A DNA stretch of 64,000 nt, taken from Edolisoma coerulescens. Taxonomy: Eukaryota; Chordata; Aves; Passeriformes; Campephagidae. The stretch spans positions 1,317,611 to 1,381,610 of the forward strand of contig VWZW01000996.1 in the NCBI GenBank assembly GCA_013397115.1, given 5' to 3'. Made by a program: the position numbers and the translations under genes. Shown piece after piece: positions 12,101 through 25,087 of the stretch. Below the pieces are notes generated by a model, which saw nothing but the letters and a program-made list of their open reading frames with translations, ran no database searches and had not been told where the DNA came from. The first letter of the stretch is position 1; the number at the start of each line of letters is the position of its first letter.

Positions 12101-14788
12101 AGGATTTTTAATCTTTTCAGAGAAGCCACATACATTCTTCTAGAAAAAAACCCTTCAAATTCTTACATTATAAACCCAGCCATAAATCTTGGCAAAGGTA
12201 AGAGGAATAGTGAAACTTGACTTTCCAGAGTAGTTTGGTTACATGAGGCTTTTAGACTTCAGCTTTGCCTGGATTATTAGGGAGAGTTTAAATATGTGAC
12301 TGAAATGTGCCTTGAAGGCTGAACCCCCCACAACACAGAAGGTGAATTAGAAAAAAAATAGTCTAAAATATGTTTCATCTCTAAATATCTTTGATATTTG
12401 GGCCAAGTTCATAATTATTAGCAGGTATGAAAGAAGAGTTTTGAGCATTTATGGCACCAAGACGTCCTAGTCCAGAAGTAAATATTTTGTTTACACCTAA
12501 CTTCAAACATTATAATACAGACATCTGCATTGCTCTGTACTCCTTTTATTGTGAGGGTAAAGAAACAAACACTTGCAGGCAGCCTCTTCATCTAACCTTT
12601 CACGTACACGCCAGTGTGAGATGAAGAACGTCCTGTCCATTACTTATTCTACCGTATAGAGCATGAGAAACCTTTTAATGACTTGATCTCATCTGGCATT
12701 GGGTAAAACCCTCCTTCCTACCTTTATGGGGCTGTTATTCTTGCTGTAACAATGGCACTTAGGCTATAGTACTTTAGAATCAGAATCTTTTGTTTTTCAC
12801 ATAGAATTTCTTGTTTCATTGGCTATTTTGTATCTAACAGAGATGAGACACAAATATGTATTTTGACACAATATCTGAATTACAAAACAGCATTATAGTC
12901 TGTAACCAGGGGCATTAAAACATACACCTTTTTACAGAAAAAAATTAAGATAATAAGGAAACGCATTTAGTTTTGAACTAACCCTTTATATTTTTCCTCC
13001 ATTTAGTTTCAAGGTTTGGGACCTAAATCTTGGTAACAAGATGGCTGGGAACCGTTCAGACACAGCAGTCCACACATCAGCAACAGATCTTCAGCACAAA
13101 AAGGGAGATGAAGAGAGGACCCTCAAAACCAGATAGGCTTAGGAAAAAAATGGAGACATTTTTGGTGGAAAGAAAAAAAGTGGAGGGGAAAGGAAGTTGT
13201 TTAACTCTTTAGGGACCAGTGTGTGTCAGTTGAGGCTTCTCCACGGCTGCTAACAGTGGAGTGTGGCATGCTGAGCTCTTGGCTTTGAGTACCCTTCAGC
13301 CTGGCAGCTGTATAGTGCCTCATGTCAGGTGTCTTTAGAGCTTGCTGGGTAGATGGGGAGGCTGGAACTAGGCAGGGGATCCTCCCAGACTGGGGCTTTG
13401 TGTCTGGCAAGCAGCAGAGGCTATAGCTACTCTACCAAACTGCTTAACTTTCCAGGGTGCTCCTGGGTCCTGAATCTCCATTGAAATAAAGCCTGGCCAC
13501 TGCTCTGGGATAATTTGCTCCAGAAACAGTAGAACTACATTAAATGGCACTGGACTGCCTCCACTGTCCTCTGTGTCCTTAAACACCACCCACCCTCTGT
13601 CAGGCCACACCAAGGAGCATGCAACATACACTCTTTGTGCAGGAACAGTCCTTTGGTAGGCTACAACGCAGCCTTACCCCCGTGCAGATGTAAAAAAGCA
13701 CACAGAAATGAAGACTTGATTGTTAGAGCCACAGAGGCAGCTTGGAAGAGAGATGGAGCCATGTGCTTCATAGCATGGGCTCTGACTGCTCCGTCTATGA
13801 TAAGTACTCTCCTTTTTCTGGGTTCAGGGATTACCAATCTCCAGTTCTGCTGTTCTACACTGTTGTACTCACAGTGTCATACTGGTCTGACTTTATTGTG
13901 TCATATTTCAGAGATAATTCTGGCCTCAGAACTGGCTTGGGGCTCTCTGCATCATCTTTTATTCTCGTTGTAAGCATGACCTTAGGCATGATCAGCTTCA
14001 TGCTCTATAAATATTTCATTGCTTCAGACAGGGGTTGCACTACTTCTCCGTATAAAAAAAGCTAACAAAGTACAGCCCAAATTAAATAAGCGTGCACAAA
14101 ACTCTGATGCCCCAACCTTGGCCTCATAGCTGCGTTAATACTCAGCCAAACTGAAAGTTGTTTACATTTGTATTGCAAGATGTCATGGCAATTTCTCTGA
14201 AACCTTTTACAAACTGCTCTTCCATTGTACCTGTGTGCATTGGACTAACGCTCTGTCTGGGCCTGGGGTCTAGACATTATTTCAATATAAAGCAGTAACA
14301 GTATAACAATGATATATGAAACATCACTGTCAATAACAGCGGAGGGACCTGAGTTTCGAAAGGTGCTGAAAGACTTCGAATTGCATCAACATGAATGAAA
14401 ACACTGTATAATTTTCAAAACCGTAATTTTAGGGCATATTATATACATCTTTAAATAACAACTGTTTTTATTTACAAGTTGTTTTAACAAAGTCAGTGAT
14501 ACCATTTATATCTGTAAGCACTTCGAAACGGGATATTAGAACTTGAAGACTGTGTCATTGGCATTTTTTTAAATTGAAAAGTGGCTTTTGACCACAATAA
14601 CAATTTTTAGACTCTTCTGTCTGACATTTCTATTCTATTTTTTTTCCTTTTTTAACGGGAAATCTGCAAATGAAAGCTGCTCCCTAGTGACCTTCGGGGA
14701 CTTTCTAAAGAAAACAAGTTGCTATTTTCTCTTGAAATGCATTTTTGGAAACACTCTTCAGCTTTATAGTTACTTGAAGACACAAACG
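9151..14788. other. gene-free DNA with a local G+C-richer patch
   Basis: No gene is supported. Bases 9180-9780 are richer in G+C and CpG than their surroundings and carry overlapping open frames on both strands. The longest (9302-9778, minus, 158 codons) starts at TTG and has its only internal Met near the C terminus, so it is not a credible vertebrate CDS. The patch could be an old exon, a regulatory element or an eroded repeat; I cannot tell which. A similar mixed patch lies at 13.2-14.06 kb. The remainder is ordinary AT-rich sequence. Confidence 0.6.
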
Positions 14789-14828
14789 AAATGAAAAATG
14801 TATTATTTCACAAATGAAAAATGTATTA
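14789..14828. repeat. 23-bp-period tandem duplication
   Basis: AAATGAAAAATGTATTA occurs at 14789-14805 and again, identical, at 14812-14828, giving a 23-bp period with a six-base linker. It is a small local duplication in AT-rich DNA. Confidence 0.8.
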
Positions 14829-16499
14829 AAAATATTAAACCAAAATTCTCAGAAGTCAGAATTTTCCAGCTAGATTTGCAGGATTGGGTTCCACAGTTTG
14901 GAACAAACCTGGTTCCTCTATGATACACATTTATTATTGTAGACAGCTTCTAGACGTCCATTCTCAACAATTATGTGGTGAGCATTTCTGGTGTAAATGC
15001 TCACATGAAAATATCAGCCTAGATTTATCCTACCAAAATTTAGGCCTTTAAGCATTAGGGGAATTGAGAACACTGGCTGCCCATCAGTCTCTGGCAATGG
15101 AAAGAGAGGTATTTCTAGAGGGTGATTCAGGTTTTAGGTGGGGTTGTAGGGAGTGCCTCCCTCTCAGCCCTTCTCCGGGGGCTGTGTGGGTGCACCTTGG
15201 TGCATCTCCTTTCCTGCCTGGAAAATCTCAGTGTTTAAATTTAGGAGAACTGTAGTGTGTTATGGCTTTGTGAAGCCTTGAGACAGGGCAGAGGGTAGGA
15301 ACTTCTCTAGTGGTCGGACCAAAGTCCTTCTTCCTATACCTTTCCTCCACCAGTGGCTGCAAGGACTGGTCCTGCCCTCTTCATGGAGGCAGGAGGTGTT
15401 TCCCAAGCCAGTGGTGGTAGCTTTGTGTTTAATAGCCCTCAGAGTGTTTGTGTATCATGTGTTTGATCAATCCTGTGTGAATAGATTTAAGATTCCACAT
15501 CTGCAGCATCTTGTGGGGAAGGACTTCCACAGTTAAACTGTATAGAATAGAAGAAAGAAGGAGACTCTTGACCTGGTAGAACACAAGGAAGATGGGAGCT
15601 GGGAGACCAGTAGTGGTTGCTCAGAGTGCACTGATGCAAGGGACCAACCCTTCAGACAGTGTACATCCCGATAGACATGTAATACCAAAAAGTTACTCTT
15701 TTCTTTCCTACTCTGATTCTCGGCAACAAATTGATTCTTAAATCATTACAAAGTACATTCAATATAAAATCCCATGAAGTATCCTATCTGTTTGTTTGTG
15801 TACGTGTAAACTAGCTTAATGCCAATATGCCAAGTTTGGGCTGGGGACAGGGAGAAAAGATTCAAAGTCCTTATTCAGACCTTTTCATGTAATGCTACTC
15901 TTGGATACAGGTTGTGGTTGCCCTCTGTATTGTCCTCAGATATTCTTTATGGACTGTGCAGATCAGGAGGATCACAGTTTGTTCTCACTGTACAGGACAC
16001 ATTATGCCCCTTATCTACTGGAACTTCATTCTTTGCAGAGAAATGTGTTTTTCTATTGTATCCATGGGAACTACCTTCAGCAAGGGTGGATGTCCAAACA
16101 TAGAGTACAGTTCTGCTCCCATTTCCTCCCCCCTCCTTGGAGTGTATTCTGATCTAAATAATTCCTGTCTCTACAGGTGTTGAGACAGGCAGCTCTCACA
16201 TTAAAAATAAAAAAAAAAGACAGAGACAGAGAGAAGTAAAAAAAGAAAACAAAATTATGACAAACAAGTTTACCTAGTAACCATTTGAAAAGCTACCTCC
16301 TACCTCCACCTGTCTATAAGAGGAAATATGTGCTTTATTCATTCTCTAATCACAAGGCTTCAATGAATGAACTGTAAGAGCGCATTCATACCTATTCATC
16401 ATTGCTAAGTTCTGAGATTTAGAATATGTGTGTACTTGAATATCTTAGCCATACCAACCTCAGAAACTGCTGTTAAAGTGCAAAAATCCTTTCTTTAGT

Positions 16500-16860
16500 A
16501 TGCACAGGCATAACATCCATAATCCTTTATCTCCGGCAAAGCTGCTGGGCTTTTGCCAAGGGCATGTTTGGTGGTGTGTGGAATCTGCGGCTGCCGCATG
16601 ACATTGCTGCTGAAGGTGCGCAGATACCATGGCGATGGGAGTGATAGAGGTGCCTGGATGGAGAGATGGATGGATGTTTTCTTTACCCACTTGCCAGCAT
16701 TTTGATTCAACCAGTCCAACCTGATTTTCCAGATTATTTAAGTGAGGAGGCTCAAATACATCTGTTTGAGAAATCCTGGCGAGCAATCAAGCCCCATGCA
16801 ATTCAGCCCCACTGCCATCTCAAAATTAAAGGTAAACAGAGCAGCTCTCATTTAAATTTG
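16500..16860. promoter_or_regulatory. possible conserved non-coding or regulatory block
   Basis: This block stands out from CpG-poor surroundings. Five CpGs fall within about 100 bases (16534, 16588, 16595, 16619, 16633), including the short hairpin TGCGG-CTG-CCGCA at 16587-16598. Next come a GGAT/ATGG microsatellite (16656-16676) and a stretch with little simple sequence through about 16850. Open frames of 74-108 codons overlap it on the minus strand, but no domain is visible. Calling it regulatory is inference from texture alone. It could equally be an unrecognised repeat or an exon remnant. Confidence 0.2.
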
Positions 16861-16891
16861 AAGCATCTGATGCAGCCTCGATTTTTTCTTC

Positions 16892-16909
16892 TTTTTTTTT
16901 TTTTTTTTT
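16892..16909. repeat. poly-T tract (18 T)
   Basis: The longest homopolymer I found in the window, preceded by a T-rich stretch from about 16882. On the minus strand it would be a poly-A tail, but I recognise no retroposed body on either side. Confidence 0.85.
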
Positions 16910-18833
16910 AAGTTGCTGGAGAATAAAAACAACAGTTGAAGGAACTGCAGTCAGTAAAAAGGTTTCTCTGGCAAGGAGGCCAAACTAAATAATGACACCC
17001 AAAGCAAAAACATGCTTCACTGAAACTAAACTTTAGTCAATTCACTCTTTGAAACAAAGGATTTTTTGTAATTTCAAAAGTGAACATTGTACTTTTCCCT
17101 GGCAGCCATTTGTATGTTTTTCAATGATCTGATTATGTATAAATCCCAATTTAGCATGCCTTTCAGCACCTAAATCCTATGAGTGATTTGAAAACATTAA
17201 TGAAGTTTTCTATAGACTACAGCTGTGCTTCTCTTTCTCCCAACCTTTTTTGAAATGCAAGCTTTAGTGACAGTATTTTGATGTGCTTCATTTGTTGATG
17301 TGTATTTTCTTTCCTTTTTTCTAATTACTTTGTAAATATTTATGAAAGATACAAGATCTGTTTCGCATTCACACAGCAAGTCAATGCTTTTCCCTTCATT
17401 CCTGTTCTCTGTAGTTGCTGTGCTTTCATGTGTGCTCGCAGACTTTTGATGAAACCTATACTCCTTACACTTACAGCCGTCACCAATGCAGACTGAAAGT
17501 TAGGATAAGATGGGTTCAAAGGCTGCTCACTCGGGGGATGAAGTCTCCTACTCTGGGACTGAATAATCAAGCAGTTTGCAAGATTGGCTAGATTTCACTT
17601 CTGGCTTTGCTCTGGCTTTGTCTCCCTGTTTTTACAATTTGTAAAACATCTCTAGTCCCTGTTTGCAGGATAGTACATCTCCTTTACACTAGCCTGAAGG
17701 GGTACTGTAAATCTATCCCTCTCAGAATGATTTGAAATGCTGCAGGGGAAACTGTCTCCCCTCTGCCTTCTCACAGGCTCTCTGAAGGGGCTCCATGTCT
17801 GAGCACAGAGAGGTAAAGGCATAAACCTTTGGTGGCTCTGGTGGTTGCACTGTAGAGCTTGGGAGAGCTCCCTTTCCCCTGCATCAAGTGCTTCCTACTG
17901 TTAATGAGGCTTTTTGTTCCAACGGGGCAGTGGGGATCATACCAACACTCCTGGTGTTCCAAAGGACTCTAAAATTACTCGTATATGTCTGAAAAACTGT
18001 TTAAAAAGAAACACATGTAGCGTCAACAAGAAGAAGTTGTTCAATTCTTAGCAGCTTTCCTATAGAACAGTCATATTCTAGAAATCGTTGTGGATTCACT
18101 TTTTCTTCTTTTAAGTTTTTCTTTACTACTATTTCCAAAGTTATTAGCAACAGAAAAACACACTTGGAAAATAATTCCTAAAAGCCTGTGGGTAGGAAAA
18201 AAACTGTTAAAAGCAAAACTTTTCCAAGCTAAGGTTTCCCTTGACTGAATCGTTATTTTCAACTGAAAGTCTGAATTGTTGAAAATTCCTACTCAGCTCT
18301 ATCCCTACTTACCCTGTACTTTTCCTGTAGGAGGAAAACCAAAACCTGAGTTACTGTGAATCATTTTCCTAAAAGTTATGTTTTCTTTTACTGAACTGAG
18401 AAATCATTTGTAATACCTTGAGTCCTCTTATTTCTTCAAAATAATCCCCTACCTTATACGCATGAAGTAGTGTAACCACATTCCAACACAGTCATATTTA
18501 TTAAAAGTTCAATGTCCCATGTATTTTAAGCAGAAGATGTTTTGGTTAAAGAAATAGTGGAAAATGTTAAAATAAATATTGTTCCAATCATTGCCCAACC
18601 AGTGCACTTAATTAATTTTACAACCAGGTGGTGAAAATGAACTTCCTATTAATTTTAGGGCAATTTGGCCCTGCTGAACGAGGGCATGGTGTGATCAATA
18701 CCACAAGTTCTACTGCACAGGGCTAATGCAGCTCCAGGTGAACCTGGTGACAGAGATTTTGTGCATCACTCTTGTGACTTACCACCTTATATAAAATGCT
18801 CCTTCATTTCTGAACCCAGATACCTGGGGGGAA

Positions 18834-18876
18834 ATATATATATATACATATATATATATCTATATCTATATATGTG
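18834..18876. repeat. (TA)n microsatellite
   Basis: An interrupted TA dinucleotide repeat with CATA and TCTA interruptions. The interruptions indicate age and partial decay. Confidence 0.9.
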
Positions 18877-19115
18877 TTTTTCAGCACCACAGGTAAGTTG
18901 TCCCACTGTCTTTGCTCTGAGGAGTGAATTCTTACCCCACTTTTCACTGTCAATCTCTTTCAGATGCCTTGGCATCCTAGGCAAATTGCTAATGGTTGTT
19001 TTAGTGTCTCTTCCAGACATGAGCCTTCATTCCACAATCTCAGATAAAAAAGCATAAGCTTGGGCAAATTCCAGACTGAAGGTGTTAATGGATTGCTGGA
19101 TTCAAAAACATTAAC

Positions 19116-19163
19116 TTGGTGGAGTTATTTCAGAATAACACCGGCATAACTGAGATTCAAAGT
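19116..19163. mobile_element. old palindromic interspersed-repeat relic
   Basis: The segment reads GGTGGAGTTATTTCAGAATA, then ACACCGGCATAACTGAGATT. It closely follows a remembered amniote repeat of the form GTGGAGTTACTCC plus ACACCGGTGTAACTGAGAT. It appears to be one half of a palindromic MITE-like element of the same general class as 1846-1920. The differences are mostly transitions, which fits an old neutral copy. The family name is not certain. Confidence 0.45.
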
Positions 19164-22100
19164 AGATCTCAGTAGTATTAATAAATGTTTAATTAAATAC
19201 TCAAAATATCAAATTCATATGCAGCTCTACATACGCAGCTCTGCAAACTTATAAATAAATAAGTTGTGTTGTTGGTGTCCTCTCTCTGATGGATTTTTCC
19301 TCAGGGTTACTCTTTTGATGAGGGTAAATATTTTTATTATTCTTCATTTGTGGAGTAATGAGTTTTGAAAACACTGTCCAGAGGCACATGCAAACGCGTG
19401 TGACTATAAAGGATATTGAATTCATTCCACCTTGTTTATTCTGGAGCTAGAAAGGGGTGCGAGCACACATCACCCATCACCCAAGGAGCAAGAAGCAGGC
19501 AGGGCTTGGTGTTTTATGCTGTCCTCGTGTAACGCAAGGGACAAGAGAGTGCTGTGCTTCTTTAAGGACATTCTTGCAACACTCCTGCATTGTCTATGCC
19601 CATCAGTGACTCAAGGGTAGAGCACTCTGACTGAACAGATTTGATTAAACCTTTCTGGGAGTAGATCTATCACAATCCTGCTTCTTCATGTTGCATGATA
19701 ACATCCGGCCCCAGGCAGACTTTTGATTAAAAGTTCCCCTGAAGATTTGTGGAGAAATTCTGTTTATTCCCACAACTCTGAGAGCATTGAGGTTATGTGC
19801 CCACATTTTGAAGTGCAAATTACATAAGCTGCAAATTGGCAAACATGTTTCTGGAGCTGGGAAACCAACTGGGGAGGCCTATGGTCGTTTTCCATTGGAC
19901 TACAATTCAGGAAAAAAAATGCCCATTTAAAAAAATTTCTTTAATTTTTTTAAGTTAGCCCACGCAATCTTTAAAACTGAGAATAATGAGCAAAGAGAGG
20001 GACAGAGTTTGGAGTGCAGGATGGGAACTGGAAAAACTTTAGAGAATCATTTTTCAAAGGAGAACCACACACTGAGGTCACAAACAGACTCTTGAAATAT
20101 GATTTTTTTTCTATTCAGTACTTGTTATATTCCTGCCTCTTCATTTTTATCTTTGTTAGATAGACATCAAATGAGTAAACATTTTTTTCTTGACTTTGGA
20201 AAGTTTTTTGCTTACTTTTAGAAGAATTTGGAAAGTCATTTACCTAGTCATTTTCGAACTGCACACCAGCAGAGTGATTATCTAATACACTTCTCACTGT
20301 TATGAGTACAAGTCACTTTGGCCTACTCGTAATGCAAAACCAACTTGATTGTACAAGTTCAAACTCCTTTTCACTATTTTTTTCCACCTAGACCTTAGGT
20401 AAGGGATAAGGAGAATTGGCCCATGAAAAATAAAAGAATTGTTTGAACTCTTAGTTCACAAGTGATTAAGAAGCAGAGACACAGACTGAAATATTTCATT
20501 GATGGTTTGACAGCTAACACTGCAGGGGATGACTCAAAGCTTTTTGTTCACTCTTCACTCAGACTGAACAATGATGATTTTTATCGAACTGAGAAGTGAG
20601 TAGAAATTGCTGACTGGATCTCTTTGTTGCCAGTGTCAGTTTAAATTCCAGATTTCTCTGAATCCCATATGCCATGGAAAATACTTGAAATTATGTGAAA
20701 ACATTTCAATAGCTATGGTATGATTTTCTGTGATGCTAATCCTCTTAATCCCGCATGGGCAGCACACTGAAGGGCCACTACAGACCAAGGTCCTGATATG
20801 AGGCATTTTACAGATGAAGTGGGAGGGATACTGGGAGCTCCTGCTCTTCCCTCAGCCTCTGTGAGTTTGATGATCTGGGTCAGTTTGGTGAGATGATTGA
20901 GAGTATCCCCATAAACACAGATTTGCTACTGAACACAACAGTCACAAAGCTCTGTGTGAGTTTCAGACATTCTGCTTCTGATATCAAACCATCTGGAAAT
21001 ACCTCTGGGTCGAAACACTTCTGCTGCACGATAGCAGCACCAAGCAGCAGCTCAGTACAGAAAGAGAAAGGACAGAGATCTCCGTCCCTGGCATTAGTGA
21101 ATACAGGCAGGCAGCATGTGATTAAGCAACTTTTAATTTTTCCTGCTGTTTACAAAATCTTGGCATTCAGAGTATCTCCCTGTGCTGTGCTCAGGGAACT
21201 GAGCAGCTGACACTGCTCTTGTTGTAGGTTGCTGGATTCACCAGGCTCCATGGATCAGGGATTACTTTTTATCAGTTGCACAAGTAAAAGAGATAAAGAC
21301 AATGAGATAAAGGAAGCACGGTTCTTCCCCCATGTTCCTGGGTAATTTGCCTATCCCCAAAGGACTCATTTACAATGAAAGAGATCAATAACAGTACACC
21401 AGTATAAGCAGGATTCCTTTCAAGAGTCTTTATCCATGCAATTATAAAACAGTCTCTTCCAGGTGACATATATACTTCACCTTTGATCTCAAAACTGCAT
21501 GTTTAGCTGTAACAGTCATGTTCACTATCTGTAGCATTTTGAATGTGTGATTCTTATCTATATGTAAATGACTCCAGGACAGACCTGTGATTATTCCCAT
21601 TGAAATATTTCCAGTCTCAGAAAAAAATATGCAAAAATGTGTCAGATCAATTTCTAGTTAAATAATATGCTAAAAAATCTGAAACAAATGGACCATTTCT
21701 AATTACTCAAGCACTGAACTACAGAACAAAAACACAGAACCACTTCAGTGCAACAAGTCTATAAGTAAACTGTAAAATACAAACATCTATGCAATACAGG
21801 CCATGCTCTTGTGCTGAAAATAAAGGAATATAGATAACTTGTCTGAAGTGGAAATAAACTGAAGTTGTCTGAACCTTTCTGTAATGGAGTTACTGAAATC
21901 AGCAACAAACTTTAGTATCCAGATGAAGCTGCTTTACTTTTTGGGAAGATTCTGACAAGAATTCTCACCAATTTGCAAACAGCACTCAAAGTATGCGAAC
22001 ACATGAGTTAGACCAAAAAGAAATCCAGTAAATTAATTACTAAGATAAGATTTTCTACAAAATCTTTTTTCCTTCACTAACCACCTCATCTCTTCAATTA

Positions 22101-22227
22101 TACACAGGAATTATCTTGTGCTGTGTGCTACGGTATTCTTCATTCACAATCGAATCAGTATTGGGCTAAATGTCAGGAGACATATTCTTTGTTATATATT
22201 CTCACTCTCACTGGTTTTATAGGACTG
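19164..22227. other. gene-free AT-rich DNA
   Basis: I see no gene. A plus-strand open frame of 105 codons (20893-21210) has no recognisable domain. A short stretch near 20796-20812 resembles the MIR phrase CATTTTACAGATGA, but it is too short to call. Confidence 0.65.
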
Positions 22228-22428
22228 TGGGATCATAGCATTGGAGGACCCCTTCAGCCCAACCTATTGCTCAAAGCAGAGGCAGCTCTGTGGCCAGACC
22301 AGGTTGCTCAGGCCCACGGTCAGTTGGGTTTCGAACACTTCCAAGAACAGATACTGCAAAAAATCTTTGGACAGCTTGCACCCTGTCTCACTGTCCTCGC
22401 AGGGGAAAAGGTTTTCATTCAATAGCTT
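22228..22428 (-). mobile_element. CR1 LINE 3' fragment (minus strand)
   Basis: Read on the plus strand this is the reverse complement of a CR1 3' region. It begins with a GATCATAGCATTGGAGGACC-like segment, continues through CCCAACCTATTGCTCAAAGC and AGACCAGGTTGCTCAGGCCC, and ends near CTGTCCTCGCAGGGGAAAAG. These phrases match the conserved C-terminal ORF2 and 3'UTR region of avian CR1 in order and spacing. The fragment is 5'-truncated, as nearly all CR1 copies are, and moderately diverged. Overlapping short open frames are fortuitous. Confidence 0.85.
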
Positions 22429-23390
22429 GTGGGAAGATGTGTATAAATAAGCTATTGTTGTCAATGTTGTTGTTATTATTTATTATTTCTCAATAAATAT
22501 TTCATGAACCATCTGCCAGTGACAGTAGAATGAGTAACACTGGGCTACAGCATAAGGGCAGGGTTTCTCAAAATGGTTTCTTGGCTGCCTTTTAGTGCCA
22601 AACTTGCCATTTTTTCCAAAGAATTCTAAAAACATTCTAAAATTTACAGTTAGTGCTGAGATATATACAGCCAAAACACTAACTAAAACAGTCAAAAAGA
22701 CTCAGGTGGGGGAATTAAGTACCTTCCTGTGCTGGAGTTGTTCAGATGACCAGCTGGAGGCAGCACATAAAAGCATGTTGTCCAAATCTACAATAATTTT
22801 CAAAATTAGACTAATTATCTGTACTAGTAGCTAAGGAGTGAATGAGAAGGCTTGATAGGTATTTTGCTAAAGAACCTGAAGCACAAATCCTTGTTGGTGT
22901 AAATACATCCTTGACTAATATTGGCAGGGACTAATGGAATGCTATTTTTAGAACTTCTCAAAAATCTAAATACTAGTGTGTAGGGCAATAATAAGACAGG
23001 AAAAGTCAGCTAAGGCCATAGACCAAGCTTGAGCATTAATGGTTCACAGTTTAATTGCTCCTGGTCTCTGCTTGGCCTGCTCCAGTGGCTTTTACCCAGA
23101 GGAAACCAACTGTAGAGGCAACAAGCCCAGAGCAGAGGGAATGCGAGGCAATTAGCATCACTTGACCTGGGACCAGGTCCCAGATGTCTTCTATTTGTTA
23201 GTGAAGACCACGTAGCCAGGTGCCGTGGGGCTCCATGAGAAAGCTGCTCAAGGGAATGCAGTCTGGCCTCTTCTGTGCTCCTCTACCAGGGATGGTATGG
23301 CCTGAATTCCTCCCCCAAACACCTTTAGCTGAAGCATGCCAGCCAGAAACTTCATTGCTCCAGGCCCCCAGGGAGTCAACAAAGAAAGTA

Positions 23391-23413
23391 AGACACCTCT
23401 GGAAGGTGATTCA
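23391..23413 (-). repeat. unassigned dispersed-repeat arm, copy 1
   Basis: AGACACCTCTGGAAGGTGATT is the reverse complement, with two mismatches in 23 bases, of 25144-25166. It also shares the exact 12-mer CACCTCTGGAAG with 25090-25101. Similarity continues a few bases further with a small gap. Three related copies within 2 kb suggest a repeat family that I cannot name. Confidence 0.45.
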
Positions 23414-25087
23414 GCATTCTGAGAAGTGTCTGGTTCTCCCTATTGACTGTTTAGGTCACATACACTTCTAGTGCATCTGTCTCAGATACCTTTAAAATTA
23501 CTTCAGGGTTAATTTGGGCTGCAATTAGTCAAAGAATATTGTGAAGAAAATCTCATTATAGCTCCTGCTAGTATCAGGCAGGACTGTTTGAAGGGCTCTG
23601 GGCATCTGGGTACTAAGTGTGTATGTCGCTCTGAAGCAATAAATTCAATCTATCAGACCTGCCAGAGTGACAGTGCATGGTGTGCATCCAGACATACTTC
23701 AGGGTGCAATGCTGACCCAGCATTTCTGGTCTGCACTGAATGACCACTGAGTGAAACTGTGCTGAATGGTTATGCACAAAGGAGTGCCTGTTTTACTTGT
23801 ACATGAAGGAAATGGATGAGGCACTCATTCCCTTATGCTACACCCAGATTCAATAGTTTATCTAATTATGTGGTGTATGTCTTCCCAGCAGCTCTTAGTT
23901 CATATGACAGCACCATCAAGTTGGGTTTTGAGCTCCCAAATAAGCTGCTGAACAGAAATGCCAGACCATTTATCCCACTCATGTTTGACCAGCCAAGGAA
24001 GCTTATCTTTCTCAAGACTGATGATTACAAGGTCATTTTACAGTATTTTTTTGTCTAGTTTTTTATTGTGGTTACCTCTTAGACTGCACATATTGAATAA
24101 GTTATGGACTGAAATATGAAAACAGTGATTTAAAGTGCATTGGATCATCCAGACCAAGTCTTTCTGCACAGCACGATGGCCACTAAGCTATCCAGTTATG
24201 CTGCACAGCCTCTACTAGAGAATCTTTTGACATCTCCACATGAGTCCACCCAAAACCCATCATTCACTTAGTCCATCCACTCTTTACTCTGTTCAGTCAA
24301 AGCCTGGGAAAGCAGGTGCCTCTTTGAGTTAATCCTAAAAGTCATAAATCTTAGCTGTCAAAACCATGAAACCTAAAAGTGGCTTGTGAAGTCCAAGATG
24401 GGAGTCCATTCATCTGGCGAATTGCTGGGGACACTGCTGTCATAAACATGGCCAACAATTAGTATTCATTGTCTTGTACAAGAAGCCATAAAATGAAGTG
24501 GAAGAATAAAGGTCTGTTAAGCATGTTGTAAAAACTGGAGTGATGAAGGAAACCTGCTGTGACCACTTGAACCCTTAGGCCAAATGTGCCTGGAAATTGC
24601 AGATATTGCATTGTCATTGGTTTCACGTTATTCGGGGTGGTAGATGCATTGGAGGAATTCCTGTTCCCTGTGGCTATTCCTCATACTGAGGTCAGGACAG
24701 ATAAAGAAATTCTGTTCCTTGGGAGATATCTTTCTAATTTTCTTCATGTATTCATCACTTCTCCCAAGCACTTTACAGCATTTTTGCCACTATTGCTCAA
24801 GGTTTGCTGCAGGAAGGATAAAACATTCTCTCTTCAGGGAATTCCCTCAGATAATCTCTTACAGGGTGTGCCTACAGAGACTTTTTCAGTCATGGAGTGC
24901 TTTGCCCAGTCTTCAAGGAAGTCAAAACGCATGTGCATCCCATTAATGCAATGCAAAGCTCAGGCTAACTGGTCTTGTTACTGAGGCTCTCAGTGCCTTC
25001 AGATGGCTTCCAGCTGTCTGAAAATTGGACATCTAAGTACGACCTGTTCAACCAAGGCTTCTTTTATATTTAGTGTAGGAGAAAATA

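Larger units (their letters stand above)
14829..18833. other. gene-free DNA with a possible ancient CR1 trace and a CpG-bearing block
   Basis: No gene is supported. At 15500-15550 the text around ACTTCCACAGTTAAACTGT resembles the antisense 3' region of ancient amniote CR1 elements, but the match is short and recalled only from memory. Bases 16500-16860 form a CpG-bearing block described separately. Overlapping frames at 15819-16183 (plus) have no recognisable content. Confidence 0.55.

Noticed and set aside
15490..15560. Possible ancient CR1 trace around ACTTCCACAGTTAAACTGT
   Set aside because: The match is short and from memory, and no second CR1 block could be found beside it.
6437..16909. 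Poly-T tracts at 6437-6450 and 16892-16909 as poly-A tails of retrocopies on the minus strand
   Set aside because: No recognisable retroposed body or flanking target-site duplication was seen beside either tract.
20790..20830. MIR-like phrase CATTTTACAGATGAAG
   Set aside because: About 16 bases only; no polymerase III boxes or other MIR segments nearby in the expected order.
24586..24984. 132-codon plus-strand open frame
   Set aside because: GTG start and no recognisable domain. A second frame is open over the same bases.
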